Origin: Elephas maximus indicus
Taxonomy: Eukaryota > Chordata > Mammalia > Proboscidea > Elephantidae
Length of the DNA stretch: 64,000 nucleotides
Reading direction: 5' to 3'
Assembly: GCF_024166365.1 (NCBI RefSeq)
Contig: NC_064827.1
Location: forward strand, 49,814,635 to 49,878,634
Positions 9,755 to 21,389 of this stretch are shown here, piece after piece (the stretch's first letter is position 1; each line of letters starts with the position of its first letter). The notes beneath the pieces were generated by a model that did no database searches, was not told the DNA's origin, and was given only the letters and a program-made list of their open reading frames with translations. The position numbers were made by a program, and so were the translations under genes.

Positions 9755-10771
9755 ATGGCTCGGAGACAACAATCCATATCAAACCACTTAAAGAAGCAGA
9801 CCGTGACAGCTTCTCCAACTCCCCAAACAAAAGAATCAAAATCTTTCCCAAATGAAGATACAATTTTGGAATTATCAGATACAGAATATAAAAAACTAAT
9901 TTACAGAATGCTTAATGATATCACAAATGAAATTAGGATATCTGCAGAAAAAGCCAAGGAACACACTGATAAAACTGTTGAAGAACTCAAAAAGATTATT
10001 CAAGAACATACTGGAAAAATTAATAAGTTGCAAGAATCCATAGAGAGACAACATGTAGAAATCCAAAAGATTAACAATAAAATAACAGAATTAGACAACA
10101 CACTAGGAAGTCAGAGGAGCAGACTCGAGCAATTAGAATGCAGACTGGGACATCTGGAGGACCAGGGAATCAACACCAACATAGCTGAAAAAAAATCAGA
10201 TAAAAGAATTAAAAAAAATGAAGAAACCCTAAGAATTATGTGGGACTCTATCAAGAAGGATAACCTGCGGGTGATTGGAGTCCCAGAACAGGGAGGGGGG
10301 ACAGAAAACACAGAGAAAATAGTTGAAGAACTTCTGACAGAAAACTTCCCTGACATCATGAAAGACGAAAGGATATCTATCCAAGATGCTCATCGAACCC
10401 CATTTAAGATTGATCCAAAAAGAAAAACACCAAGACATATTATCATCAAACTCACCAAAACCAAAGATAAACAGAAAATTTTAAAAGCAGCCAGGGAGAA
10501 AAGAAAGGTTTCCTTCAAGGGAGAATCAATAAGAATATGTTCTGACTACTCAGCAGAAACCATGCAGGCAAGAAGGGAATGGGACGACATATACAGAACA
10601 CTGAAGGAGAAAAACTGCCAACCAAGGATCATATATCCAGCAAAACTCTCTCTGAAATATGAAGGCGAAATTAAGATATTTACAGACAAACACAAGTTTA
10701 GAGAATTTGCAAAAACCAAACCAAAGCTACAAGAAATACTAAAGGATATTGTTTGGTCAGAGAACCAATAA
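9755..10771 (+). CDS. L1-A ORF1p, RNA-binding chaperone (338 aa)
   Basis: The ATG at 9755 is the first in frame; a GTG at 9752 just before it is not needed. The protein is 338 residues, the usual mammalian ORF1p length. Residues about 45-135 form a charged heptad-rich coiled coil (for example KKIIQEHTGKINKLQESIER). RRM-like and C-terminal domains follow, with the conserved RISIQDAHRTP, RHIIIKLTKTKDK and RREWDDIYRTLKEKN stretches that bind single-stranded RNA. The frame is intact, unlike L1-B, which shares nearly every residue until its stop at codon 137. ORF1p acts in the L1 ribonucleoprotein in the cytoplasm. Confidence 0.92.
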   Translation: MARRQQSISNHLKKQTVTASPTPQTKESKSFPNEDTILELSDTEYKKLIYRMLNDITNEIRISAEKAKEHTDKTVEELKKIIQEHTGKINKLQESIERQHVEIQKINNKITELDNTLGSQRSRLEQLECRLGHLEDQGINTNIAEKKSDKRIKKNEETLRIMWDSIKKDNLRVIGVPEQGGGTENTEKIVEELLTENFPDIMKDERISIQDAHRTPFKIDPKRKTPRHIIIKLTKTKDKQKILKAAREKRKVSFKGESIRICSDYSAETMQARREWDDIYRTLKEKNCQPRIIYPAKLSLKYEGEIKIFTDKHKFREFAKTKPKLQEILKDIVWSENQ

Positions 10772-11229
10772 TATCAGATATCAGCACAACACAAGGTCAC
10801 AAAACAGAACGTCCTGATATCAACTCAAATAGGGAAATCACAAAAACAAACAAATTAAGATTAATTAAAAAAAAAATACACATAACAGGGAATCATGGAA
10901 GTCAATAGGTAAAAGATCACAATAATCAAAAAGAGGGACTAAATACAGGAGGCATTGAACTGCCATATGGAGAGTGATACAAGGCGATATAGAACAATAC
11001 AAGTTAGGTTTTTACTTAGAAAAATAGGGGTATATAATGAGGTAACCACAAAAAGGTATAACAACTCTATAACTCAAGACAAAAACCAAGAAAAACGTAA
11101 CGACTCAACTAACATAAAGTCAAACACTATGAAAGTGAGGATCTCACAATTTACTAAGAAAAACGCCTCAGCACAAAAAAGTATGTGGAAAAATGAAATT
11201 GTCAACAACACACATAAAAAGGCATCAAA

Positions 11230-14200
11230 ATGACAGCACTAAAAACTTATTTATCTATAATTACCCTGAATGTAAATGGACTAAATGCACCAATAAAGAG
11301 ACAGAGAGTCACAGACTGGATAAAGAAACATGATCCATCTATATGCTGCCTACAAGAGACACACCTTAGACTTAGAGACACAAACAAACTAAAACTCAAA
11401 GGATGGAAAAAAGTATATCAAGCAAACAATAAGCAAAAAAGAAGAGGAGTAGCAATATTAATTTCTGACAAAATAGACTTTAGACTTAAATCCACCACAA
11501 AGGATACAGAAGGACACTATATAATGATAAAAGGCACAATTGATCAGGAAGACATAACCATATTAAATATTTACGCACCCAATGACAGGGCTGCAAGATA
11601 TATAAATCAAATTTTAACAGAACTGAAAAGCGAGATAGATACCTCCACAATTATAGTAGGAGACTTCAACACACCCCTTTCGGAGAAGGACAGGACATCC
11701 AGTAAGAAGCTCAACAGAGACACGGAAGATCTAATTACAACAATCAACCAACTTGACCTCATTGACTTATACAGAACTCTCCACCCAACTGCTGCAAAAT
11801 ATACTTTTTTTTCTAGCGCACATGGAACATTCTCTAGAATAGACCACATATTAGGTCATAAAACAAACCTTTGCAGAGTCCAAAACATCGAAATATTACA
11901 AAGCATCTTCTCAGACCACAAGGCAATAAAACTAGAGATCAATAACAGAAGAACGAGGGAAAAGAAATCAAATACTTGGAAAATGAACAATACCCTCCTG
12001 AAAAAAGACTGGGTTATAGAAGACATCAAGGAGGGAATAAGGAAATTCATAGAAAGCAACGAGAATGAAAATACTTCCTATCAAAACCTCTGGGACACAG
12101 CAAAAGCAGTGCTCAGAGGTCAATTTATATCAATAAATGCACACATACAAAAAGAAGAAAGAGCCAAAATCAGAGAACTGTCCCTACAACTTGAACAAAT
12201 AGAAAGTGAGCAACAAAAGAATCCATCAGGCACCAGAAGAAAACAAATAATAAAAATTAGAGCTGAACTAAATGAATTAGAGAACAGAAAAACAATTGAA
12301 AGAATTAACAAAGCCAAAAGCTGGTTCTTTGAAAAAATTAACAAAATTGATAAACCATTGGCTAGACTGACTAAAGAAATACAGGAAAGGAAACAAATAA
12401 CCCGAATAAGAAATGAGAAGGACCACATCACAACAGAACCAAATGAAATTAAAAGAATCATTTCAGATTATTATGAAAAATTGTACTCTAACAAATTTGA
12501 AAACCTAGAAGAAATGGATGAATTCCTTGAAAAACACTACCTACCTAAACTAACACATTCAGAAGCAGAACAACTAAATAGACCCATAACAAAAAAAGAG
12601 ATTGAAACGGTAATCAAAAAACTCCCAACAAAAAAAAGTCCTGGCCCGGACGGCTTCACTGCAGAGTTCTACCAAATTTTCAGAGAAGAGTTAACACCAC
12701 TACTACTAAAGGTATTCCAAAGCATAGAAAATGACGGAATACTACCCAACTCATTCTATGAAGCCACCATCTCCCTGATACCAAAACCAGGTAAAGACAT
12801 TACAAAAAAAGAAAATTATAGACCTATATCCCTCATGAACATTGATGCAAAAATCCTCAACAAAATTCTAGCCAATAGAATCCAACAACACATCAAAAAA
12901 ATAATTCACCCTGATCAAGTGGGATTTATACCAGGTATGCAAGGCTGGTTTAATATCAGAAAAACCATTAATGTAATCCATCACATAAATAAAACAAAAG
13001 ACAAAAACCACATGATCTTATCAATTGATGCAGAAAAGGCATTTGACAAAGTCCAACACCCATTTATGATAAAAACTCTTACCAAAATAGGAATTGAAGG
13101 AAAATTCCTCAACATAATAAAGGGCATCTATGCAAAGCCAACGGCCAATATCACTCTAAATGGAGAGAACCTGAAAGCATTTCCCTTGAGAACGGGAACC
13201 AGACAAGGATGCCCTTTATCACCGCTCTTATTCAACATCGTGTTGGAAGTCTTAGCCAGGGCAATCAGGCTAGACAAAGAAATAAAAGGTATCCGGATTG
13301 GCAAGGAAGAAGTAAAGTTATCACTATTTGCAAATGACATGATTATATACACAGAAAACCCTAAGGAATCCTCCAGAAAACTACTGAAACTAATAGAAGA
13401 GTTTGGCAGAGTATCAGGTTATAAAATAAACATACAAAAATCACTTGGATTCCTCTACATCAACAAAAAGAACACCGAAGAGGAAATAACCAAATCAATA
13501 CCATTCACAGTAGCCCCCAAGAAGATAAGATACTTAGGAATAAATCTTACCAAGGATGTAAAAGACCTATACAAAGAAAACTACAAAGCTCTACTACAAG
13601 AAATTCAAAAGGACATACTTAAGTGGAAAAACATACCTTGCTCATGGATAGGAAGACTTAACATAGTAAAAATGTCTATTCTACCAAAAGCCATCTATAC
13701 ATTTAACGCACTTCCGATCCAAATTCCAATGTCATATTTTAAGGGGATAGAGAAACAAATCACCAATTTCATATGGAAGGGAAAGAAGCCCCGGATAAGC
13801 AAAGCACTACTGAAAAAGAAGAAGAAAGTGGGAGGCCTCACCTTACCTGACTTCAGAACCTATTATACAGCCACAGTAGTCAAAACAGCCTGGTATTGGT
13901 ACAACAACAGACACATAGACCAATGGAACAGAATTGAGAACCCAGACATAGATCCATCCACGTATGAGCAGCTGATATTTGACAAAGGACCAGTGTCAAT
14001 TAACTGGGGAAAAGACAGCCTTTTTAACAAATGGTGCTGGCATAACTGGATATCCATTTGCAAAAAAATGAAACAGGACCCATACCTCACACCATGCACA
14101 AAAACTAACTCCAAGTGGATCAAAGACCTAAACATAAAGACTAAAACGATAAAGATCATGGAAGAAAAAATTGGGACAACCCTAGGAGCCCTAATACAAG

Positions 14201-15045
14201 GTATAAACAGAATACAAAACATTACCAAAAATGATGAAGAGAAACCCGATAACTGGGAGCTCCTAAAAATCAAACACCTATGCTCATCTAAAGACTTCAC
14301 CAAAAGAGTAAAAAGACCACCTACAGATTGGGAAAGAATTTTCAGCTATGACATCTCCGACCAGCGCCTGATCTCTAAAATCTACATGATTCTGTCAAAA
14401 CTCAACCACAAAAAGACAAACAACCCAATCAAGAAGTGGGCAAAGGATATGAACACACATTTCTCTAAAGAAGATATTCAGGCAGCCAACAGATACATGA
14501 GAAAATGCTCTCGATCATTAGCCATTAGAGAAATGCAAATTAAAACTACGATGAGATTCCATCTCACACCAGCAAGGCTGGCATTAATCCAAAAAACACA
14601 AAATAATAAATGTTGGAGAGGCTGCGGAGAGATTGGAACTCTCATACACTGCTGGTGGGAATGTAAAATGGTACAACCACTTTGGAAATCTATCTGGCGT
14701 TATCTTAAACAGTTAGAAATAGAACTACCATACAACCCAGAAATCCCACTCCTCGGAATATACCCTAGAGATACAAGAGCCTTCATACAAACAGATATAT
14801 GCACACCCATGTTTATTGCAGCTCTGTTTACAATAGCAAAAAGTTGGAAGCAACCAAGGTGTCCATCAACGGATGAATGGGTAAATAAATTGTGGTATAT
14901 TCACACAATGGAATACTACGCATCGATAAAGAACAGTGACGAATCTCTGAAACATTTCATAACATGGAGGAACCTGGAAGGCATTATGCTGAGCGAAATG
15001 AGTCAGAGGCAAAAGGACAAATATTGTATAAGACCACTATTATAA
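11230..15045 (+). CDS. L1-A ORF2p, endonuclease-reverse transcriptase (1271 aa, RT motif mutated)
   Basis: ORF2p nicks target DNA and reverse-transcribes L1 RNA. The N-terminal AP-like endonuclease shows LNVNGLNAP (Asn near residue 14), QETHL (Glu 43 region), [13 protein letters not shown] and SDHKAI. The RT begins near residue 450 and includes [34 protein letters not shown] and [18 protein letters not shown]. The catalytic box should be FADD but reads FAND: codon 702 is AAT (13333-13335), Asp to Asn, while L1-B has GAT. In human ORF2p Asp702 is a catalytic residue, so this protein is predicted to lack RT activity. The C-terminal Cys-rich motif [18 protein letters not shown] is intact. The length is close to that of human ORF2p (1275). 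Confidence 0.92.
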   Translation: MTALKTYLSIITLNVNGLNAPIKRQRVTDWIKKHDPSICCLQETHLRLRDTNKLKLKGWKKVYQANNKQKRRGVAILISDKIDFRLKSTTKDTEGHYIMIKGTIDQEDITILNIYAPNDRAARYINQILTELKSEIDTSTIIVGDFNTPLSEKDRTSSKKLNRDTEDLITTINQLDLIDLYRTLHPTAAKYTFFSSAHGTFSRIDHILGHKTNLCRVQNIEILQSIFSDHKAIKLEINNRRTREKKSNTWKMNNTLLKKDWVIEDIKEGIRKFIESNENENTSYQNLWDTAKAVLRGQFISINAHIQKEERAKIRELSLQLEQIESEQQKNPSGTRRKQIIKIRAELNELENRKTIERINKAKSWFFEKINKIDKPLARLTKEIQERKQITRIRNEKDHITTEPNEIKRIISDYYEKLYSNKFENLEEMDEFLEKHYLPKLTHSEAEQLNRPITKKEIETVIKKLPTKKSPGPDGFTAEFYQIFREELTPLLLKVFQSIENDGILPNSFYEATISLIPKPGKDITKKENYRPISLMNIDAKILNKILANRIQQHIKKIIHPDQVGFIPGMQGWFNIRKTINVIHHINKTKDKNHMILSIDAEKAFDKVQHPFMIKTLTKIGIEGKFLNIIKGIYAKPTANITLNGENLKAFPLRTGTRQGCPLSPLLFNIVLEVLARAIRLDKEIKGIRIGKEEVKLSLFANDMIIYTENPKESSRKLLKLIEEFGRVSGYKINIQKSLGFLYINKKNTEEEITKSIPFTVAPKKIRYLGINLTKDVKDLYKENYKALLQEIQKDILKWKNIPCSWIGRLNIVKMSILPKAIYTFNALPIQIPMSYFKGIEKQITNFIWKGKKPRISKALLKKKKKVGGLTLPDFRTYYTATVVKTAWYWYNNRHIDQWNRIENPDIDPSTYEQLIFDKGPVSINWGKDSLFNKWCWHNWISICKKMKQDPYLTPCTKTNSKWIKDLNIKTKTIKIMEEKIGTTLGALIQGINRIQNITKNDEEKPDNWELLKIKHLCSSKDFTKRVKRPPTDWERIFSYDISDQRLISKIYMILSKLNHKKTNNPIKKWAKDMNTHFSKEDIQAANRYMRKCSRSLAIREMQIKTTMRFHLTPARLALIQKTQNNKCWRGCGEIGTLIHCWWECKMVQPLWKSIWRYLKQLEIELPYNPEIPLLGIYPRDTRAFIQTDICTPMFIAALFTIAKSWKQPRCPSTDEWVNKLWYIHTMEYYASIKNSDESLKHFITWRNLEGIMLSEMSQRQKDKYCIRPLL
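13333..13335 (+). other. RT catalytic codon change, FADD to FAND, in L1-A
   Basis: The codon is AAT (Asn) where both L1-B-derived copies have GAT (Asp) at 18671-18673 and 24009-24011. A single G-to-A change explains it. It hits one of the two adjacent metal-binding Asp residues. Confidence 0.9.
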
Positions 15046-16051
15046 GATCTTGAGAAATAGTAAACCTGAGAAGAACACATACTTTTGTGGTTACGAGGGG
15101 GGGAGGGAGGGAGGGTGGGAGAGGGTTTTTTTATTGATTAATCAGTAGATAAGAACTGCTTTAGGTGAAGGGAAAGACAACACTCAATACATGGAAGGTC
15201 AGCTCAATTGGACTGGACCAAAAGCAAAGAAGTTTCCGGGATAAAATGAATGCTTCAAAGCTCAGCGGAGCAAGTGCGGGGGTCTGGGGAACATGGTTTG
15301 CGGGGACTTCTAAGTCAATTGGCAAAATAATTCTATTATGAAATCATTCTGCATCCCACTTTGAAATGTGGCGTCTGGGGTCTTAAATGCTAACAAGCAG
15401 CCATCTAAGATGCAGCAATTGGTCTCAACCCACCTGGAGCAAAGGAAAATGAAGAACACCAAGCCCACATGACAACTAAGAGCCCAAGAGACAGAAAGGG
15501 CCACATGAACCAGAGACCTACATCATCCTGAGACCAGAAGAACTAGTTGGTGCCCGGCCACAATCGATGACTGCCCTGACAGGGAGCTCAGCAGAGGACC
15601 CCTGAGGGAGCAGGAGAGCAGTGGGATGCAGACCCCAAATTCTCATAAGAAGACCAAACTTAATGGTCTGACTGAGACTGGAGGAATCCCGGCGGTCATG
15701 CTCTCCAGACCTTCTGTTGACACAGGACAGGAACCATCCCTGAAGACAACTCATCAGACATGAAAGGGACTGGTCAGCGGGTGGGAGAGAGACGCTGATG
15801 AAGAGTGAGCTAATTATATCAGGTGTACACTTGAGATTGTGTTGGCAACTCTTGTCTGGAGGGGGGATGGGAGGATAGAGAGAGAGGGAAGCCGGCAAAA
15901 TTGTCAAGAAAGGAGAGACTGAAAGGGCTGACTCAAGACGGGGAGAGTAAGTGGGAGTAGGGAGTGAGATGTATGTAAACTTATATGTGACAGACTGATT
16001 GGATTTGTAAACGTTCACTTGAAGCTTAATAAAAGTTATTATAAAAAAAAA
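15046..16051 (+). other. L1-A 3' UTR with G-rich tract and poly(A)
   Basis: The 3' UTR holds a purine tract of G runs at about 15097-15126 (cgaggggggg, agggaggg, agggtggg), typical of L1 3' UTRs. It ends with AATAAA at 16028-16033 and 14 A residues. It recurs identically at 20384-21394, and as a diverged version (L1-B's own) at 25719-26717. Confidence 0.85.
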
Positions 16052-16067
16052 AAAAACCAAACCAAAG
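16052..16067 (+). repeat. Target-site duplication of L1-A, right copy
   Basis: aaaaaccaaaccaaag follows the L1-A poly(A) and is identical to 8699-8714. Immediately after it L1-B ORF1 resumes with 'ctacaagaaatac', which codes for the end of ORF1p. Confidence 0.92.
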
Positions 16068-19000
16068 CTACAAGAAATACTAAAGGATATTGTTTGGTCA
16101 GAAAACCAATAATATCAGGTACCAGCACAACACAAGGTCACAAAACAGAACATCCTGATATCAGCTCAAATAGGGAAATCACAAAAACAAATTAAGATTA
16201 ATTAAAAAAAAAATACTCATAACAGGGAATCACGGAAGTCAATATGTAAAAGATCACAATAATCAAAAAGAGGGACTAAATACAGGATTCATAGAACTGC
16301 CATATGGAGAGGAAAACAAGGCGATATAGGACAATACAAGTTAGGTTTTGACTTAGAAAAATAGGGGTAAATAATAAGGTAGCCACAAAGAGGTATAACA
16401 ACTCCATAACTCAAGATAAAAGCCAAGAAAAACATAACGACTCAACAAACATAAAGTCAAACACTACGAAAAGGAGGATCTCACAATTTACTAAGAAAAA
16501 TGTCTCAGCACAAAAAAGTATGTGGAAAAATGAAATTGTCAACAACACACATAAAAAGGCATGAAAATGACAACACTAAACACTTACTTATCTATAATTA
16601 TGCTGAATGTAAATGGACTAAATGCACCAATAAAGAGACAGAGAGTCTCGGACTGGATAAAGAAACACGATCCATCTATATGCTGCCTACAAGAGACACA
16701 CCTTAGACTTAGAGACACAAACAAACTAAAACTCAAAGGATGGAAAAAAAATATATCAAGCAAACAATAAGCAAAAAAGAAGAGGAGTAGCAATATTAAT
16801 TTCTGACAAAATAGACTTTAGACTTAAATCCACCACAAAGGATAAAGAAGGATACTACATAATGATAAAAGGGACAATTGATCAGGAAGACATAACCATA
16901 TTAAATATTTATGCACCCAATGACAGGGCTGCAAGATACATAAATCAAATTTTAACAGAATTGAAAAGTGAGATAGACACCTCCACATTTATAGTAGGAG
17001 ACTTCAACACACCACTTTCAGAGAAGGACAGGACATCCAGTAAGAAGCTCAGTAGAGACACGGAAGACCTAATTACAACAATCAACCAACTTGACCTCAT
17101 TGACTTATACAGAACTCTCCACCCAACTGCTGCAAAGTATACTTTTTTTTCTAGCGCACATGGAACATTCTCTAGAATAGACCACATATTAGGTCATAAA
17201 ACAAACCTTTGCAGAGTCCAAAACATCGAAATATTACAAAGCATCTTCTCAGACCACAAGGCAATAAAACTACAAATCAATAACAGAAAAACTAGGGAAA
17301 AGAAATCAAATGCTTGGAAAATGAACAATACCCGCCTGAAAAAAGACTGGGTTATAGAAGACATCAAGGAGGGAATAAGGAAATTCATAGAATGCAACGA
17401 GAATGAAAATACTTCTTATCAAAACCTCTGGGACACAGCAAAAGCCGTGCTCAGAGGCCAATTTATATCGATAAATGCACACATACAAAAAGAAGAAAGA
17501 GCCAAAATCAGAGAACTGTCCCTACAACTTGAACAAATAGAAAGTGAGCAACAAAAGAATCCATCAGGCACCAGAAGAAAACAAATAATAAAAATCAGAG
17601 CTGAACTAAATGAATTAGAGAACAGAAAAACAATTGAAAGAATTAACAAAGCCAAAAGCTGGTTCTTTGAAAACATTAACAAAATTGATAAACCATTGGC
17701 TAGACTGACTAAAGAAATACAGGAAAGGAAACAAATAACCCAAATAAGAAACGAGAAGGACCACATCACAACAGAACCAACTGAAATTAAAAGAATCATA
17801 TCAGATTATTACGAAAAATTGTACTCTAACAAATTTGCAAACCTAGAAGAAATGGATGAATTCCTGGAAAAACACTGCCTACCTAAACTAACACGTTCAG
17901 AAGTAGAACAACTCAATAGACCCATAACAAAAAAAGAGATTGAAACGGTAATCAAAAAACTCCCAACAAAAAAAAGCCCTGGCCCGGACGGCTTCACTGC
18001 AGAGTTCTACCAAACTTTCAGAGAAGAGTTAACACCACTACTACTGAAGGTATTTCAAAGCATAGAAAATGACGGAATACTACCCAACTCATTCTATGAA
18101 GCCACCATCTCCCAGATACCAAAACCAGGTAAAGACATTACAAAAAAAGAAAATTACAGACCTATATCCCTCATGAACATTGATGCAAAAATCCTCAACA
18201 AAATTCTAGCCAATAGAAGTCAACAACATATCAAAAAAATAGTTCAGCACGATCAAGTGGGATTTATACCAGGTATGCAAGGCTGTTTTAATATCAGAAA
18301 AACCATTAATGTAATCCATCACATAAATAAAACAAAAGACAAAAACCACATGATCTTATCAATTGATGCAGAAAAGGCATTTGACAAAGTCCAACACCCA
18401 TTTATGATAAAAACTCTTACCAAAATAGGAATTGAAGGAAAATTCCTCAACATAATAAAGGGCATCTATGCAAAGTCAACAGCCAATATCACTCTAAGTG
18501 GAGAGAAGCTGAAAGCATTTCCCTTGAGAACGGGAACCAGACAAGGATGCCCTTTATCACCGCTTTTATTCAACATCGTGCTAGAAGTCCTAGCCAGGGC
18601 AATTAGGCTAGACAAAGAAATAAAAGGCATCCGGACTGGCAAGGAGGAAGTAAAATTATCTCTATTTGCAGATGACATGATCTTATACACAGAAAACCCT
18701 AAGGAATCCTCCAGAAAACTACTGAAACTAATAGAAGAGTTTGGCAGAGTCTCAGGTTATAACATAAACATACAAAAATCACTTGGATTCCTGTACATCA
18801 ACAAAAAGAACATTGAAGAGGAAATAACCAAATCAATACCATTCACAGTAGCCCCCAAGAAGATAAAATACTTAGGAATAAATCTTACCAAGGATGTAAA
18901 AGACCTATACAAAGAAAACTACAAAGCTCTACTACAAGAAATTCAAAAGGACATACTTAAGTGGAAAAACATACCTTGCTCATGGATAGGAAGACTTAAC

Positions 19001-21389
19001 ATAGTAAAAATGTCTATTCTACCAAAAGCCATCTATACATTTAACGCACTTCCGATCCAAATTCCAATGTCATATTTTAAGGGGATAGAGAAACAAATCA
19101 CCAATTTCATATGGAAGGGAAAGAAGCCCCGGATAAGCAAAGCACTACTGAAAAAGAAGAAGAAAGTGGGAGGCCTCACCTTACCTGACTTCAGAACCTA
19201 TTATACAGCCACAGTAGTCAAAACAGCCTGGTATTGGTACAACAACAGACACATAGACCAATGGAACAGAATTGAGAACCCAGACATAGATCCATCCACG
19301 TATGAGCAGCTGATATTTGACAAAGGACCAGTGTCAATTAACTGGGGAAAAGACAGCCTTTTTAACAAATGGTGCTGGCATAACTGGATATCCATTTGCA
19401 AAAAAATGAAACAGGACCCATACCTCACACCATGCACAAAAACTAACTCCAAGTGGATCAAAGACCTAAACATAAAGACTAAAACGATAAAGATCATGGA
19501 AGAAAAAATTGGGACAACCCTAGGAGCCCTAATACAAGGTATAAACAGAATACAAAACATTACCAAAAATGATGAAGAGAAACCCGATAACTGGGAGCTC
19601 CTAAAAATCAAACACCTATGCTCATCTAAAGACTTCACCAAAAGAGTAAAAAGACCACCTACAGATTGGGAAAGAATTTTCAGCTATGACATCTCCGACC
19701 AGCGCCTGATCTCTAAAATCTACATGATTCTGTCAAAACTCAACCACAAAAAGACAAACAACCCAATCAAGAAGTGGGCAAAGGATATGAACACACATTT
19801 CTCTAAAGAAGATATTCAGGCAGCCAACAGATACATGAGAAAATGCTCTCGATCATTAGCCATTAGAGAAATGCAAATTAAAACTACGATGAGATTCCAT
19901 CTCACACCAGCAAGGCTGGCATTAATCCAAAAAACACAAAATAATAAATGTTGGAGAGGCTGCGGAGAGATTGGAACTCTCATACACTGCTGGTGGGAAT
20001 GTAAAATGGTACAACCACTTTGGAAATCTATCTGGCGTTATCTTAAACAGTTAGAAATAGAACTACCATACAACCCAGAAATCCCACTCCTCGGAATATA
20101 CCCTAGAGATACAAGAGCCTTCATACAAACAGATATATGCACACCCATGTTTATTGCAGCTCTGTTTACAATAGCAAAAAGTTGGAAGCAACCAAGGTGT
20201 CCATCAACGGATGAATGGGTAAATAAATTGTGGTATATTCACACAATGGAATACTACGCATCGATAAAGAACAGTGACGAATCTCTGAAACATTTCATAA
20301 CATGGAGGAACCTGGAAGGCATTATGCTGAGCGAAATGAGTCAGAGGCAAAAGGACAAATATTGTATAAGACCACTATTATAAGATCTTGAGAAATAGTA
20401 AACCTGAGAAGAACACATACTTTTGTGGTTACGAGGGGGGGAGGGAGGGAGGGTGGGAGAGGGTTTTTTTATTGATTAATCAGTAGATAAGAACTGCTTT
20501 AGGTGAAGGGAAAGACAACACTCAATACATGGAAGGTCAGCTCAATTGGACTGGACCAAAAGCAAAGAAGTTTCCGGGATAAAATGAATGCTTCAAAGCT
20601 CAGCGGAGCAAGTGCGGGGGTCTGGGGAACATGGTTTGCGGGGACTTCTAAGTCAATTGGCAAAATAATTCTATTATGAAATCATTCTGCATCCCACTTT
20701 GAAATGTGGCGTCTGGGGTCTTAAATGCTAACAAGCAGCCATCTAAGATGCAGCAATTGGTCTCAACCCACCTGGAGCAAAGGAAAATGAAGAACACCAA
20801 GCCCACATGACAACTAAGAGCCCAAGAGACAGAAAGGGCCACATGAACCAGAGACCTACATCATCCTGAGACCAGAAGAACTAGTTGGTGCCCGGCCACA
20901 ATCGATGACTGCCCTGACAGGGAGCTCAGCAGAGGACCCCTGAGGGAGCAGGAGAGCAGTGGGATGCAGACCCCAAATTCTCATAAGAAGACCAAACTTA
21001 ATGGTCTGACTGAGACTGGAGGAATCCCGGCGGTCATGCTCTCCAGACCTTCTGTTGACACAGGACAGGAACCATCCCTGAAGACAACTCATCAGACATG
21101 AAAGGGACTGGTCAGCGGGTGGGAGAGAGACGCTGATGAAGAGTGAGCTAATTATATCAGGTGTACACTTGAGATTGTGTTGGCAACTCTTGTCTGGAGG
21201 GGGGATGGGAGGATAGAGAGAGAGGGAAGCCGGCAAAATTGTCAAGAAAGGAGAGACTGAAAGGGCTGACTCAAGACGGGGAGAGTAAGTGGGAGTAGGG
21301 AGTGAGATGTATGTAAACTTATATGTGACAGACTGATTGGATTTGTAAACGTTCACTTGAAGCTTAATAAAAGTTATTATAAAAAAAAA
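16068..21389 (+). mobile_element. Chimeric L1 (L1-B 5' side, L1-A 3' side)
   Basis: From 16068 to 18867 this copy matches L1-B: end of ORF1, spacer, frameshifted endonuclease, FADD. From 19041 to 21389 it matches L1-A, including its 3' UTR and tail. It has no 5' UTR and no ORF1 body, because it arose by recombination and not by retrotransposition. Consistent with this, its left flank is not a TSD of its own but the L1-A tail. Confidence 0.88.
16567..20383 (+). pseudogene. Chimeric ORF2 with frameshifted endonuclease and FADD RT
   Basis: The start at 16567 aligns with the L1-A ORF2 start. An A-run at 16744-16751 (8 A, where L1-A has six A plus G) adds one base and breaks the frame after about 60 codons (...[10 protein letters not shown]). 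The rest is open from Met 16862 to 20383 (1173 codons) in the shifted frame and includes [27 protein letters not shown] (L1-B type) and the intact Cys-rich C-terminus (L1-A type). It therefore joins an unmutated RT box to an uninterrupted C-terminus, a combination neither parent has, but it lacks a complete endonuclease. Confidence 0.88.

Larger units (their letters stand above)
8715..16051 (+). mobile_element. L1-A, full-length LINE-1 nested in L1-B
   Basis: This is a 7.3-kb L1 with a 5' UTR at 8715-9754, ORF1 at 9755-10771, a 458-bp inter-ORF spacer, ORF2 at 11230-15045, a 3' UTR, AATAAA at 16028-16033 and a 14-A tail. It is flanked by 16-bp TSDs. Both frames are open, so the copy is young. 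It is on the same strand as STX17. The long spacer and the three GC-rich 5'-UTR repeats differ from human L1. The RT active site is mutated (see ORF2), so it is not expected to be autonomous. Confidence 0.93.
13530..19040 (+). repeat. 5338-bp tandem duplication, copy 1 (maximal identical span)
   Basis: Sequence here is repeated 5338 bp to the right, at 18868-24378. The span covers the 3' half of L1-A, its poly(A) and TSD, and the 5' part of L1-B from the end of ORF1 into ORF2. Every stretch I compared by eye is identical, including homopolymers (both tails have 14 A). The copies overlap by 173 bp, which is the crossover interval. Confidence 0.9.

Noticed and set aside
13863-14303. 146-codon antisense frame in ORF2, present three times
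   Set aside because: Shadow of the strongly biased ORF2 coding strand; no independent support.
15518-16060. 180-codon antisense frame, repeated identically at 20856-21398
   Set aside because: It is the complement of the L1 3' UTR. Repetition comes from the tandem duplication, and L1-B's own version is broken.
16068-16112. Possibility that the second L1 starts here as an independent 5'-truncated insertion
   Set aside because: The L1-A TSD and the exact continuation of L1-B ORF1 across the gap show it is the interrupted L1-B, not a new insertion.
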